Shown here one piece after another: positions 17,771-25,637 of a DNA stretch of 64,000 bases. The translations under genes were made by a program, and so were the position numbers. The stretch is from contig JAPONQ010000088.1 in assembly GCA_026713865.1 (NCBI GenBank), positions 44,894 to 108,893 of the forward strand. The letters run 5' to 3'. The notes beneath the pieces were generated by a model. It was given only the letters and a program-made list of their open reading frames with translations, was not told where the DNA came from and ran no database searches. Origin of the DNA: Chloroflexota bacterium. Lineage in GTDB: Bacteria; Chloroflexota; Dehalococcoidia; UBA2979. Within the stretch, counting starts at the first letter, position 1. Each line of letters begins with the position of its first letter.

Positions 17771-18268
17771 TCACGCGGCCGGGACCTCGCGCAGCCGCCC
17801 CGTCCCGCAGTCGTAGACGAAGCCGCGCACGTCCTCCGTATGGGGGAGGAAGGGGCTCGCCCGGATGCGGGCCATCGACTGCCGCACGTCGCCCTCGAGG
17901 TCGGTGAAGGCCTCCATCGCGAAGGGCGGCCGGATCCCGGTCTCGCGCGCGATCGCCTCCTTCAGCTCGTCGTCGCGGAAGCCCATCATGCCGCAGTCGG
18001 TGTGGTGGATGAGCATCACCGAGCGCGTCCCCAGCAGCCGCTGCGAGATCGTGAGCGAGCGGATCGCATCGTCGGTGACGACGCCGCCCGCGTTCCGGAT
18101 CACGTGGGCGTCGCCCTCCCGGATCCCCAGCAGCCTGTGGGTATCGAGGCGCGCGTCCATGCAGGCGACGACGGCGAGCGCGAGCGCCGGCGCCCCGGGC
18201 AGCCCGCCGTCCTCGAAGCGCTCCGCGTAGCGCCGGTTGCCCGCGAGCAGCTCGTCGATGGCGGACAT
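17771..18268 (-). CDS. Beta-carbonic anhydrase
   Basis: Zinc enzyme interconverting CO2 and bicarbonate. The 165-residue product has the zinc ligands Cys36 (in ACMDARLD, with the catalytic Asp38-Arg40 dyad), His89 and Cys92 (in HHTDCG). This is a small plant-type or clade D beta enzyme. The ATG is preceded by GGAGG at 7-nt spacing. It lies 33 nt downstream of a permease gene, an arrangement that raises the question whether the permease handles an anion linked to bicarbonate. Confidence 0.93.
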   Translation of the reverse strand: MSAIDELLAGNRRYAERFEDGGLPGAPALALAVVACMDARLDTHRLLGIREGDAHVIRNAGGVVTDDAIRSLTISQRLLGTRSVMLIHHTDCGMMGFRDDELKEAIARETGIRPPFAMEAFTDLEGDVRQSMARIRASPFLPHTEDVRGFVYDCGTGRLREVPAA

Positions 18269-18301
18269 CGGGACCCCTCCGCCGCGCGCCCGGGGCGTCG
18301 C

Positions 18302-20056
18302 CTACCGATCTCCGGGCGGGACGACGCGCACGGTGATGATGTCGGTGTCATGGTACTGCTGGTGCCGGACGGACGAGGCGTAGCTCCGCAGCAGCACCAG
18401 CGAGAGCTCGTGCTCGGCCGGCTCCTCCGTGTCGTGCTGCTGGAGCTGGCGGATCTGGTCCTCGAGGTTGGACTCGTCGCCGCCGCCGATGAACTCGAGA
18501 TCGGCGACCGCTCCCTCGCTCGATGCCAGCACCACCAGCTGCCGCTGCGCGACCCCCTCCTCGGCCTCCTGCTCCTCGCCGGCGAGATCGATCGGGGCGA
18601 GCACGAGCAGCGTCTCCTCGGCCACCGCGCGCAGCCTCTCCTCCATCGCCTGATCCCAGCCGCGGCGGCGCGCGAAGGTGTTGATGAACTCGTTGAGCTC
18701 GGACAGGGCGTCGATGTGCAGGCGCGAGGAGAAGCGCATCCGCCGGGGGTTGGTGAGCTCGAGGTAGAGCACCATCACGATCGCCGCGAGCCCGCCGGTC
18801 GTGATGCCGCTCTTGAGCAGCGCGCCCCACACGGGGCCGAGATCGGGGAGGGTGAAGAGCTTGAACTGGAAGGCGGCGGCGATCCAGAAACAGACGCCGG
18901 CGACGGCGACCTTCTCGCGGTTCTGCTCGTTGCCGAGGATGGTCTGCGCGCCGTCGACGAAGAGCGTGCCGGTCACCATGATCAGGTAGCCCGCCATCAC
19001 CGGCCCCGGGATGGAGCTGATCAGCGCCGAGACCTTCGGCAGGAACGCGAGGGTGATGAGGATGGCGCCGATGGTATAGCCGAGCCGGCGGCTCGCGACC
19101 CCGGTCATCTGCGTGAAGGAGACGATCGCGGGGTTGATCGCGTTGGGAACGGTCCCGGCGAAGCCGGCGAGCAGGTTGCTGGCGCCGGCGCCGGCCACCG
19201 CTCCCTGGACCTGGCGGAAGTCGATCGCCCGGTTGTCGCGCCAGGCGACGCGCTGCATCGCGATCGCCGCGCCGTTCGCCTGGATCGCGATGATCACGCC
19301 CAGAAAGAAGAATGCCGGGAGCAGCGTCCAGAAGGAGAGGCCCAGGTCAACCTCCAGCGGCGGGTGCTGGCCCGGAAGCCCGACCCACGACGCGCGCGCG
19401 ATGCGCCCGGTCTCGAAGATGCCGAGCGCCCCGGAGACGACGCAGCCCACGACGATGCCGGCAAGCGGTCCCCAGAAGCGCAGGAGGGCCGAGCCGCGGA
19501 GCATGAGAGCGGCGGCGACGACCATCGTCACGAGCGCGGTGAGCGAGGCCTCTTCCGGCGCGACCAGCGTGGCATCGTCCAGTATGGCGAAGACGACCGA
19601 CGCGAGCGTGATCGAGAGGATCATGACCACGGTGCCGCCGACGACGGGGGTCACGACCCGCCTCAGCAGGAAGAGACGCCGGGAGACGACGAGCTGGACC
19701 GCCGCCGAGACCACGACCAGGGGCGCCAGCGTCGCCGGGCCACCTTCCTCCAGGGCGGTGATGCAGAACGGGATCGCGAAGGCGGCGGTGAACATCGGCA
19801 GCACCGCACCCGAGCCGACGAAGCCGACCCGGCGCACCTGCAGGATGGTGGAGACTCCCACCACCACCAGCGAGGCGAAGACCGACCAGACCAGGTAGGC
19901 CTCGCCGCTCTCCGACGCGGTGGCGACGACGACCGGCGTGACGAGCAGCGTGGCCGAGGCGATCAGGCTGAACTGCGCCCCGTAGCCGAGGGAGGCAGGT
20001 AGCGAGGGGTGCTCGTGCGCCTCGTAGCGCGGGGACTGCGTCGGGGCGGTCGCCAT
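18302..20056 (-). CDS. NCS2-family permease fused to a C-terminal HATPase-like domain
   Basis: 584 residues. Residues 1 to about 435 form a nucleobase:cation symporter-2 (xanthine/uracil permease) core: LGYGAQFSLIASATLLVTP at the start, VVGGTVVMIL, and GFAGTVPNAINP followed by TGVASRRLGY and IPGPVMAGYLIM. Residues 443-584 are soluble and resemble the HATPase_c_2/anti-sigma kinase fold: ALSELNEFINTFARR at the start and LSLVLLRSYASSVRHQQY at the end, a G2-box-like pattern. The N-box Asn seems lost, so it may bind nucleotide weakly or not at all. First gene of a four-gene run; ATG preceded by GGAGGG. Confidence 0.85.
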   Translation of the reverse strand: MATAPTQSPRYEAHEHPSLPASLGYGAQFSLIASATLLVTPVVVATASESGEAYLVWSVFASLVVVGVSTILQVRRVGFVGSGAVLPMFTAAFAIPFCITALEEGGPATLAPLVVVSAAVQLVVSRRLFLLRRVVTPVVGGTVVMILSITLASVVFAILDDATLVAPEEASLTALVTMVVAAALMLRGSALLRFWGPLAGIVVGCVVSGALGIFETGRIARASWVGLPGQHPPLEVDLGLSFWTLLPAFFFLGVIIAIQANGAAIAMQRVAWRDNRAIDFRQVQGAVAGAGASNLLAGFAGTVPNAINPAIVSFTQMTGVASRRLGYTIGAILITLAFLPKVSALISSIPGPVMAGYLIMVTGTLFVDGAQTILGNEQNREKVAVAGVCFWIAAAFQFKLFTLPDLGPVWGALLKSGITTGGLAAIVMVLYLELTNPRRMRFSSRLHIDALSELNEFINTFARRRGWDQAMEERLRAVAEETLLVLAPIDLAGEEQEAEEGVAQRQLVVLASSEGAVADLEFIGGGDESNLEDQIRQLQQHDTEEPAEHELSLVLLRSYASSVRHQQYHDTDIITVRVVPPGDR

Positions 20057-20127
20057 GGCGCCCTATCCCTCCGCCGGCGGCCGAGGGGAGCGCGCGCGCG
20101 CGCGGGCAGGACGCTCGCCGGGCGGAC

Positions 20128-20407
20128 TCACCACTGCTCGGACCGCTCGGCGCAGACGTGCGTCGGCAGGCGGTAGCCGATCCCCTCCTCGTCGTAGTTC
20201 GAGATGTCGACTAGCGTCGAGAAGGCGTCGCCGCCGGAGTCGCTCCGGAAGAGCCTCCGCACGGGTGACAAGACGCGGCTTCCGCAGGTACTGGAGCTCG
20301 CCGGCGAGATCCCCGACGACGGTGTGTGCGATGCAGCGCTCGGCAAGCTCCGCGTCGACCGCGCGCGCCCGCTCGTATCCCGCTCGGTCGTCGGCCGGGA
20401 CGTTCAT
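20128..20407 (-). pseudogene. Frameshifted small gene of unknown function
   Basis: An ATG at 20407 opens a frame that reads like real protein (NVPADDRAGYERARAVDAEL, then HTVVGDLAGELQYLRKPRLV) and then turns into Arg-rich nonsense. The adjacent frame carries a sensible C-terminus (SGGDAFSTLVDISNYDEEG to the stop at 20128-20130). The switch falls near 20250-20260. Joined, the product would be about 93 residues. I do not recognise the family. It is either a recent pseudogene or a base-call error. It sits directly upstream of the NCS2 permease gene on the same strand. Confidence 0.55.
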
Positions 20408-20754
20408 GCGTCCGTGAACCCACTGAGCCGGACGAGGCGGTTCGTCACGCGCTCACTCCTCCGCAGCGAGGACGCCGGCGCCGGCATCGAGGATCTTCGA
20501 ACGGATCCGCGTCGCCTGCCCGATGCGGCGGCGCGCAACGAGCCCATGGTACCGATTCTCACCTCGGGCACCATGCCGGGAGCCGATCGTCCGTGCCCGC
20601 GCGATCGCACCCGCGCGTCGCCTGCGACCCCGATCGGGAGAGGGATCCGCACCGCCTCCAGCTGGCGTCGCCCGCCCAAAGGGTCATCGCGCGGAGCCGC
20701 CAGGCGCAGCCGACGACCCCGCGCAGCGATGGCCACCTCCCGCGGCTGCGGCGG
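20408..20754. other. Intergenic, nothing recognised
   Basis: About 350 nt without a supported gene. Open frames here lack family signals and are Arg/Ser/Pro-rich as expected from random GC-rich DNA. Confidence 0.5.
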
Positions 20755-23265
20755 CTACTCCTCCGGGGCCTCCAGGGGCACGACGTCGATCGCCGTGCTG
20801 CGGAACCAGACCCCCGGCGGCGGGTCGGAAGGCAGGAACCTCACGTCGGGGACGACCGCCTCGCCGGCGGCGGCGCGGAAGCTCCACTCGATGCGCCCGT
20901 CGCTGAGCCGGCGCGCGCGGACCTGCCCGAGCGTGCCCGCTGCGACCTCGACATCGCTGCTGACGTGCCACTGCCCGACCGCGGCGCCGGTCGCCAGGTA
21001 GCGCTGCCGGGGCAGGATCCGCTCCCCGCCCGCGAGCTCGATACCGTGCTCGACCCGCCCGTCGGCGGCGGCCCGGGCGATGATCCGCAGACTCAGGGGC
21101 TCCGGCGGCGGCGGCTCCGCCGGAGCTGGCGGCCGGGGCGCGTCGAGCCGCGCCAGGTCGGCATCGACGATCCCGAGGCGCCGCAGGAACGACGCGTTCG
21201 AGGCGTCCACGCCCGCCGCGCCGCACAGTGCTGCGTCGACGGCCAGCGCGTGCACCGGCAGTGCCGCGTGCAGCTCGCGGTGCAGCTCGACGAAGGCCGC
21301 GATATCGGCGACGCCGGCGGCCTCGAGCACGCCCCGCGGCGCGTTCACATCGCACGACCGCTGCCGCGCGAGGGCCCGGAGGCGTGCCGCCACCGCCGGG
21401 CTCTCCCAGCCGGCCTCGGCGGCGCGCGCCGCGGTCACGATCTCGCCGGCCGTGATCGCGGGCGCCAGCACGCGCTCTGCGTAGGCAAGCTCCACCTGCA
21501 ACGCGCGTGCCTCGGCGAAGGAGAGAGCGCCGCCCCCCGCGACCGCCCCGGCGAGCGCCCTCCACGAGGACGCGAGGTACGCGTACTGCGCCGACGCGGT
21601 GCCGGCCAGATCCAGCGTCAGACCCTCGATGGCGAGCGGGTTGATCGCCTCGCCGCCGGTGAAGCTCTCCACCAGCCCCTGCGCGTGGATGGCGGCGACG
21701 TAGCGCCCGGCGAAGGAGTCCAGCAGGGCGCTGGAGGAGGCGCTGGAAAGGCTCACCGGCGCCGGCTCCGCCGTCTCCGGCAGCGGAGCGATCGCGGCGC
21801 GCTCGAAGAGACCCTCGAGAACGAGCGCGCGGACCGCCGCGGCGTAGGTCGCCCTCGCCGCGATCCCGGCCTCGAGCGCAGTCTCCGGACCGGACACGGG
21901 AGCGACGGTCGTCGTCACGCTCCCCTCGTCGTCGGCGGCCGCGGTCACGGCGTACTCCGCGCCGTCCACGGTGACGGCCACCGGACCGAAGGTGGGCCCG
22001 TCGGTCACGTTCACGTTCCGCCAGATCCCGTGGAAGGCGATCTCCTCGTCATCGCCATCGAACGCGATCACGGCGACGAACACCCACGAGGGACCGGGAC
22101 GCTGCCACGAGACGCCGAACGGGCCGAGCTCGGGCGTGGAGGTGCTGGTGGCGCCCGCCGCCTGCGGGCCCGAGTGGTAGGCCGCGCCTGCATGGAACAG
22201 CGGCACCGGCAGGCCGCGCAGCACCTCGCGGATGCCGGGACCGACCGCGTAGACGACGACGCTCGCATCCTCGGGCAGATCGCCGCCGCCGATATTGCCG
22301 ACGCGGTAGTGAACGGCGAACGGCTCGCCCGCGATCACCTGCTCGGGGGCGAGCACCTGCTCCATCTTGAGCAGGAAGCGCTGCTGCGCCGCCGCCTCGT
22401 CCACGAGGTGGACCGTGAGCGTGAAGTCCGCCAGCAGGGACTGGAGGTCGCGCTGCCGGTAGGTCGTCGCCTCGATCAGGTAGGGACCGGCGGGCAGGTA
22501 TTGCTCGATGCGCGCATTGATGAAGTCGCCGCCGTCATCGTTGGCCCCGATCACGCCCCGCTCGGGCGAGGCGAGCGAGAGCACCGGGTCGCCGACCTCT
22601 GACTCCAGATCGATGCGGACGCGGGCCGCCTGCGGCAGGACGAAGGTGTAGTTGTAGGCGGGGTGCTCGGCGACGATCCGTGAGCCGCAGGTCTCGAGCG
22701 TCCAGGTGCCGGATGCCGTGAGGTCGACGCCCGGGAGCAACACCCCGAGGTCGATGGGCTCGCAGCTCAGGCGCACGACGGAGAGCGCGAAGTCGGCCGG
22801 GCCGCGCGCGCGCCCGCCCACGGTCGTCGCCTCGATCAGGTAGGAGCCGGACTCGAAATCGCGCTCGATGCGTGCGTCGATCCCGGCGGCGCCGTCGTCG
22901 TTGTCGGTGATGCGGCTGCCGTCCTCCGCCAGCAGGTAGAGGTAGGAGTCGGCCTCGGGCGACCGGAGGTCGATGCGGACCCGGCCGGGCCCGGCCAGCT
23001 CGAATCGGTACGTGTGGGCGTCGCTGCCGGCGCGGAAGCGCGAGTCGCAGTCCTCCGTCGTCCAGCGCCCGTTCGCCGCCAGCGGGAGGCCGGGCTCGGC
23101 GGCGAGCTCGCCGAGCTCCTGCGTGGGGCAATCCGAACGGTCGGCCTCGGGATGCTCCGCCGCGACCGGCCGGGGCGCCGCGAGCGCGGCGGCGAGCACG
23201 GCGGCGACGAGCACCGCGGCGGCGAGCCCCGTCGCCAGCAACCGGTTGCGCGGTGAGTGAGACAT
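20755..23265 (-). CDS. Secreted protein with two PPC-like domains and a C-terminal tandem repeat
   Basis: 836 residues. An N-terminal signal peptide (hydrophobic residues about 8-30, AAPRPVAA before the cut) is followed by two domains of bacterial pre-peptidase C-terminal type (about 55-165 and 170-290), each with a YRFELAGPGRVRIDLRS- or YTFVLPQAARVRIDLES-like strand and a GSYLIEATT or GPYLIEATT ending. A CARDB-like segment (VHYRVGNIGGGDLPEDAS) and a helical Ala-rich region follow. The C-terminus has two copies of a roughly 47-residue unit (727-774 and 782-828), each with DGR..E, GE/GG...P..R.L and G.W..S. No protease domain is present. Function unknown; likely cell-surface or exported. Confidence 0.75.
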   Translation of the reverse strand: MSHSPRNRLLATGLAAAVLVAAVLAAALAAPRPVAAEHPEADRSDCPTQELGELAAEPGLPLAANGRWTTEDCDSRFRAGSDAHTYRFELAGPGRVRIDLRSPEADSYLYLLAEDGSRITDNDDGAAGIDARIERDFESGSYLIEATTVGGRARGPADFALSVVRLSCEPIDLGVLLPGVDLTASGTWTLETCGSRIVAEHPAYNYTFVLPQAARVRIDLESEVGDPVLSLASPERGVIGANDDGGDFINARIEQYLPAGPYLIEATTYRQRDLQSLLADFTLTVHLVDEAAAQQRFLLKMEQVLAPEQVIAGEPFAVHYRVGNIGGGDLPEDASVVVYAVGPGIREVLRGLPVPLFHAGAAYHSGPQAAGATSTSTPELGPFGVSWQRPGPSWVFVAVIAFDGDDEEIAFHGIWRNVNVTDGPTFGPVAVTVDGAEYAVTAAADDEGSVTTTVAPVSGPETALEAGIAARATYAAAVRALVLEGLFERAAIAPLPETAEPAPVSLSSASSSALLDSFAGRYVAAIHAQGLVESFTGGEAINPLAIEGLTLDLAGTASAQYAYLASSWRALAGAVAGGGALSFAEARALQVELAYAERVLAPAITAGEIVTAARAAEAGWESPAVAARLRALARQRSCDVNAPRGVLEAAGVADIAAFVELHRELHAALPVHALAVDAALCGAAGVDASNASFLRRLGIVDADLARLDAPRPPAPAEPPPPEPLSLRIIARAAADGRVEHGIELAGGERILPRQRYLATGAAVGQWHVSSDVEVAAGTLGQVRARRLSDGRIEWSFRAAAGEAVVPDVRFLPSDPPPGVWFRSTAIDVVPLEAPEE

Positions 23266-23271
23266 AGTCGC

Positions 23272-23277
23272 ATCTTA
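23272..23277 (-). promoter_or_regulatory. -10 box of the secreted PPC-protein gene, leaderless arrangement
   Basis: On the minus strand TAAGAT ends 6 nt before the ATG at 23265; no ribosome site is visible between them. Confidence 0.45.
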
Positions 23278-23431
23278 GCCGCAGGGAGCCGCTACGCGCA
23301 CGCCCGGACTCGACCGCCGGTCGGCGCCTGGTGGGGACGCGCCCCGCACCGACGGCGTGCGGCGCGGGCCCGCAGCGGCCGTGCTCGCCCCGGTCGGCGA
23401 CACCCAGGGGACGTGGCCGGCGCGCCCGGGC

Positions 23432-24031
23432 TCAGGACGTGATGAGCATCCCGCCGAAGAGAGAGGAGCCCGTGATCGTGAGCCGGGCCCGCGGCTCCGC
23501 GGGCTCGGTCCGCTGCGACTCGATCGTCCCGAAGGCGACGGAGGCGCGCACGTCGACCGCCCAGTCGTGCGGGACGCGGAGAATGATGCGGCCGAAGAGC
23601 GTGCTCGCGTGCACCGTGACCGCGCCGTCGACCGCCGAGGCGGGGCGAAGATCGATCTCCGCCTCGCCGCAGGTGGCCGTGACCCTGCCGCCCCGGAAGT
23701 GCTCGCTGGCGGTGACGCGGCTGCCGGAGAAGAGGCAGTGGACGTTGAGCTCATCGCCCGGGGCCGCAGCCGCGTCGGCGCCGGTGCGCCACGCGCGGAG
23801 GAGCACGGCCGCGCCGACGACGATCAGGGCCGCCGGCCAGAGGGACGAGAGGTCCCGGTCGAGAACGCCCAGGTTCAGCAGCAGCAGCGCGGCCGCGGCG
23901 GCGATCGCCGCGAGGCCGCCCCAGAGGTTGCCGCCGGTGGCGGCGGCGAGGCCGGCGGCAGCGAGGAAGACCGGCCACCACTGCCCCAGCGGAAATTCGG
24001 CGCCGACGACGAGCGGCACCAGGAACAACAC
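23432..24031 (-). CDS. LiaF-like membrane protein (cell-envelope stress family)
   Basis: Residues 1-80 contain three to four membrane segments; the C-terminal half is a beta-rich domain like the LiaF C-terminal domain (FSGSRVTASEHFRGG, STLFGRIILRVP, SSLFGGMLITS). In Firmicutes LiaF restrains an envelope-stress two-component system; no kinase or regulator is nearby. The first available start in frame is GTG 24031, but the open frame continues upstream with a plausible helix start (HRFVGVALILLG) and no ATG, GTG or TTG, so the real start may be a rarer codon or the sequence may contain an error. Confidence 0.75.
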   Translation of the reverse strand: MLFLVPLVVGAEFPLGQWWPVFLAAAGLAAATGGNLWGGLAAIAAAAALLLLNLGVLDRDLSSLWPAALIVVGAAVLLRAWRTGADAAAAPGDELNVHCLFSGSRVTASEHFRGGRVTATCGEAEIDLRPASAVDGAVTVHASTLFGRIILRVPHDWAVDVRASVAFGTIESQRTEPAEPRARLTITGSSLFGGMLITS

Positions 24032-24380
24032 TCCCAGCAGGATGAGAGCGACGCCGACGAATCGATGGCCGGTCCCTGCTGAGTCCGTGCTCGCCCCCTC
24101 ACTTCGATCCGTCTCGCTGCGATCGCCGGCCCGGGCCCCGGGGATCGGCGCTCCTACCGCGGTCGGAGTCGCCCGGCCCTGCTACACGTGTCGTCCACGA
24201 TCCGTCGGCACGCCGCTCGAAGCGGGCTGCGCCCTAGGAATAGTGCTCCCCCGGGCAAGTCCGATGCCTGCCGGACCCGGGCGGCCCGTGGCCGAGGCCC
24301 TGAGACCGCTCGTCGCGATGCGACCCGGTGACGCCGTCGGGCCGGCAGCCCCGGCGACGTGCAGTCCCCGGCATGGTGCC
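24032..24380. other. Intergenic region with one hairpin
   Basis: No gene recognised. A two-part stem at 24250-24281 (outer CCCGGG arms, inner GTCCG/CGGAC) lies downstream of the minus-strand VOC gene and may terminate it; a T-run is absent. Confidence 0.4.
24250..24281 (-). terminator. Possible terminator after the VOC gene
   Basis: Nested stem with CCCGGG outer arms and GTCCG/CGGAC inner arms, about 100 nt past the VOC stop codon. Weak assignment. Confidence 0.25.
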
Positions 24381-24812
24381 TCAGCCCTGATCGATACGGC
24401 GTGCCCACGGTGTTTCGGAGAATCCTCCGAGCATCCCGCTGGGGAGCATGAAGCGGCTGGTCACCTGTCCCCATGGCTCCTCCTTCGGCGCCTGAACGAT
24501 CGTCCATCCGCGCTCAACGAGAGCGTCGGTCGCCGAACTCACCGAGTCTGCCTCGAACTCCACGGAGAAGCCCAGCGGGACGCGGTCGACGGCCTTCTCG
24601 TCTCCGAAAGTCGCTTCCGCCGCGGCTGCCCGGGACCAGATGCTGAAGTGAAGCGCCCCGGCAACCTTCACCGTTGCATACTGGCCATTCTCTTCCTGGT
24701 CGACCGGCAGGCCCAGCACGTCGCGATAGAAGCTCACCGCCTCACCGACGTCTTCCACCACCTCGGCGATCGCCGACACGTGCCGAATCACGCTGCCCCC
24801 CTGCGTCTCCAA
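24381..24812 (-). CDS. VOC superfamily protein (glyoxalase/bleomycin-resistance type)
   Basis: 143-residue single vicinal-oxygen-chelate domain. It begins with IRHVSAIAEVVEDVGEAVSFY and YRDVLGLPV, the usual first beta-alpha-beta unit, and ends with LPSGMLGGFSE. One likely metal ligand (His near residue 11) is seen; the last Glu falls in GGFSET. The family includes isomerases, dioxygenases and antibiotic-binding proteins, and the substrate cannot be told. It sits next to a tRNA gene on the same strand. Its base composition is somewhat less GC-rich than its neighbours. Confidence 0.8.
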   Translation of the reverse strand: METQGGSVIRHVSAIAEVVEDVGEAVSFYRDVLGLPVDQEENGQYATVKVAGALHFSIWSRAAAAEATFGDEKAVDRVPLGFSVEFEADSVSSATDALVERGWTIVQAPKEEPWGQVTSRFMLPSGMLGGFSETPWARRIDQG

Positions 24813-24833
24813 CCGGAGATGACCCTGAATGGT

Positions 24834-24910
24834 TGGTGGGCCCGCCAGGATTCGAACCTGGGACCGATCGGTTATGAGCCGACTGCTCTAGGCCGCTGAG
24901 CTACGGGCCC
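24834..24910 (-). tRNA. tRNA with CAT anticodon, probably tRNA-Ile2 (lysidine type)
   Basis: 77 nt including an encoded CCA. Acceptor GGGCCCG pairs with CGGGCCC, D-stem GCTC/GAGC, anticodon loop CTCATAA, T-arm CCAGG-TTCGAAT-CCTGG. The anticodon CAT could be Met or Ile2. The CTCATAACC loop context, C4-G69 and C5-G68 pairs and the tRNA-Ile-like acceptor favour Ile2, in which TilS converts C34 to lysidine; elongator Met is the alternative. It lacks the three G-C pairs of an initiator stem. Confidence 0.9.
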
Positions 24911-25105
24911 GGCGGGACCGGAGCGCGCGAGGCGGACGCTCTCGCGGCTCCCGCACGGCATCGCCGCCGGCGACGCGCCGCACCAAACGGCGGCGTGCGC
25001 CGGCCGACGCTCGGCCTAAGCGTGCCTCGGGAATCCTAGCAGCCCGCCCATCGTGGTCGCACGGGCCGCCGAGCCGCGGCCGCCCCGGCGGGAGAGGGAT
25101 CAACG

Positions 25106-25489
25106 CTAGGCAAGGGGCCCGAGCGGCGCGCCGCCGAGGATGTGCAGGTGCAGGTGCGGCACCGTCTGGCCCGCATCCGGCCCGCAGTTCAGCACGAGCC
25201 GGTAGCCGCTCCGCTCCAGGCCCTGCGCCCTGGCGATCGCCGCAGCGACCCGCAGCATGCGCCCGCCGAGCGGCTCCCACGAGGCGTCTATCCCGGCGGG
25301 CGAGGTCGGCGGCTCGCCGCGCGGGATCAGGACGATGTGATGCGGCGCCTGCGGTGCGATGTCGCGGAAGGCGATGAAGTCATCGTCCTCGTGCACGCGA
25401 TCGCCGGGGATCTCCCCGCGGAGAATGCGCGCGAAGATGTTGCCGGGATCGTACGGCGCCTGGATGTCGATCCCCTCGCCCTCGCTCAC
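25106..25489 (-). CDS. HIT-family protein (HinT-like)
   Basis: 127-residue histidine-triad protein with the classic HINT order: NIFARILRGEIPGDRVHED, FRDIAPQAPHHIVLIPR, GYRLVLNCGPDAGQTVPHLH and the active-site motif HLHLHILGG. Family members hydrolyse purine nucleoside phosphoramidates such as AMP-lysine. GTG 25489 is chosen over the upstream in-frame codon because GGGGGAGGGG lies just before it and the family starts there. Distinct from the HIT protein at 5912-6235, which has a different spacing and lacks the GQTVPHLH segment. Confidence 0.92.
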   Translation of the reverse strand: MSEGEGIDIQAPYDPGNIFARILRGEIPGDRVHEDDDFIAFRDIAPQAPHHIVLIPRGEPPTSPAGIDASWEPLGGRMLRVAAAIARAQGLERSGYRLVLNCGPDAGQTVPHLHLHILGGAPLGPLA

Positions 25490-25625
25490 CGGGACCCCCC
25501 TCCCCCGCACTGCCTGCGGCCCCGCCGCTGCGAGCGGCGGGGCGCGACGCACGTCGCCTGATACGCCGTGAGCCTACCGCGACCCGGACCCGCCGCGCGG
25601 CGTGGGTCGTCCCGCGGCCGGAGGG

Positions 25626-25631
25626 TATCCT
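25626..25631 (+). promoter_or_regulatory. -10 box of the quaternary-amine ABC operon, leaderless arrangement
   Basis: TATCCT ends 6 nt before the ATG at 25638; no ribosome site or convincing -35 box is seen. Confidence 0.4.
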
Positions 25632-25637
25632 CGCGCC

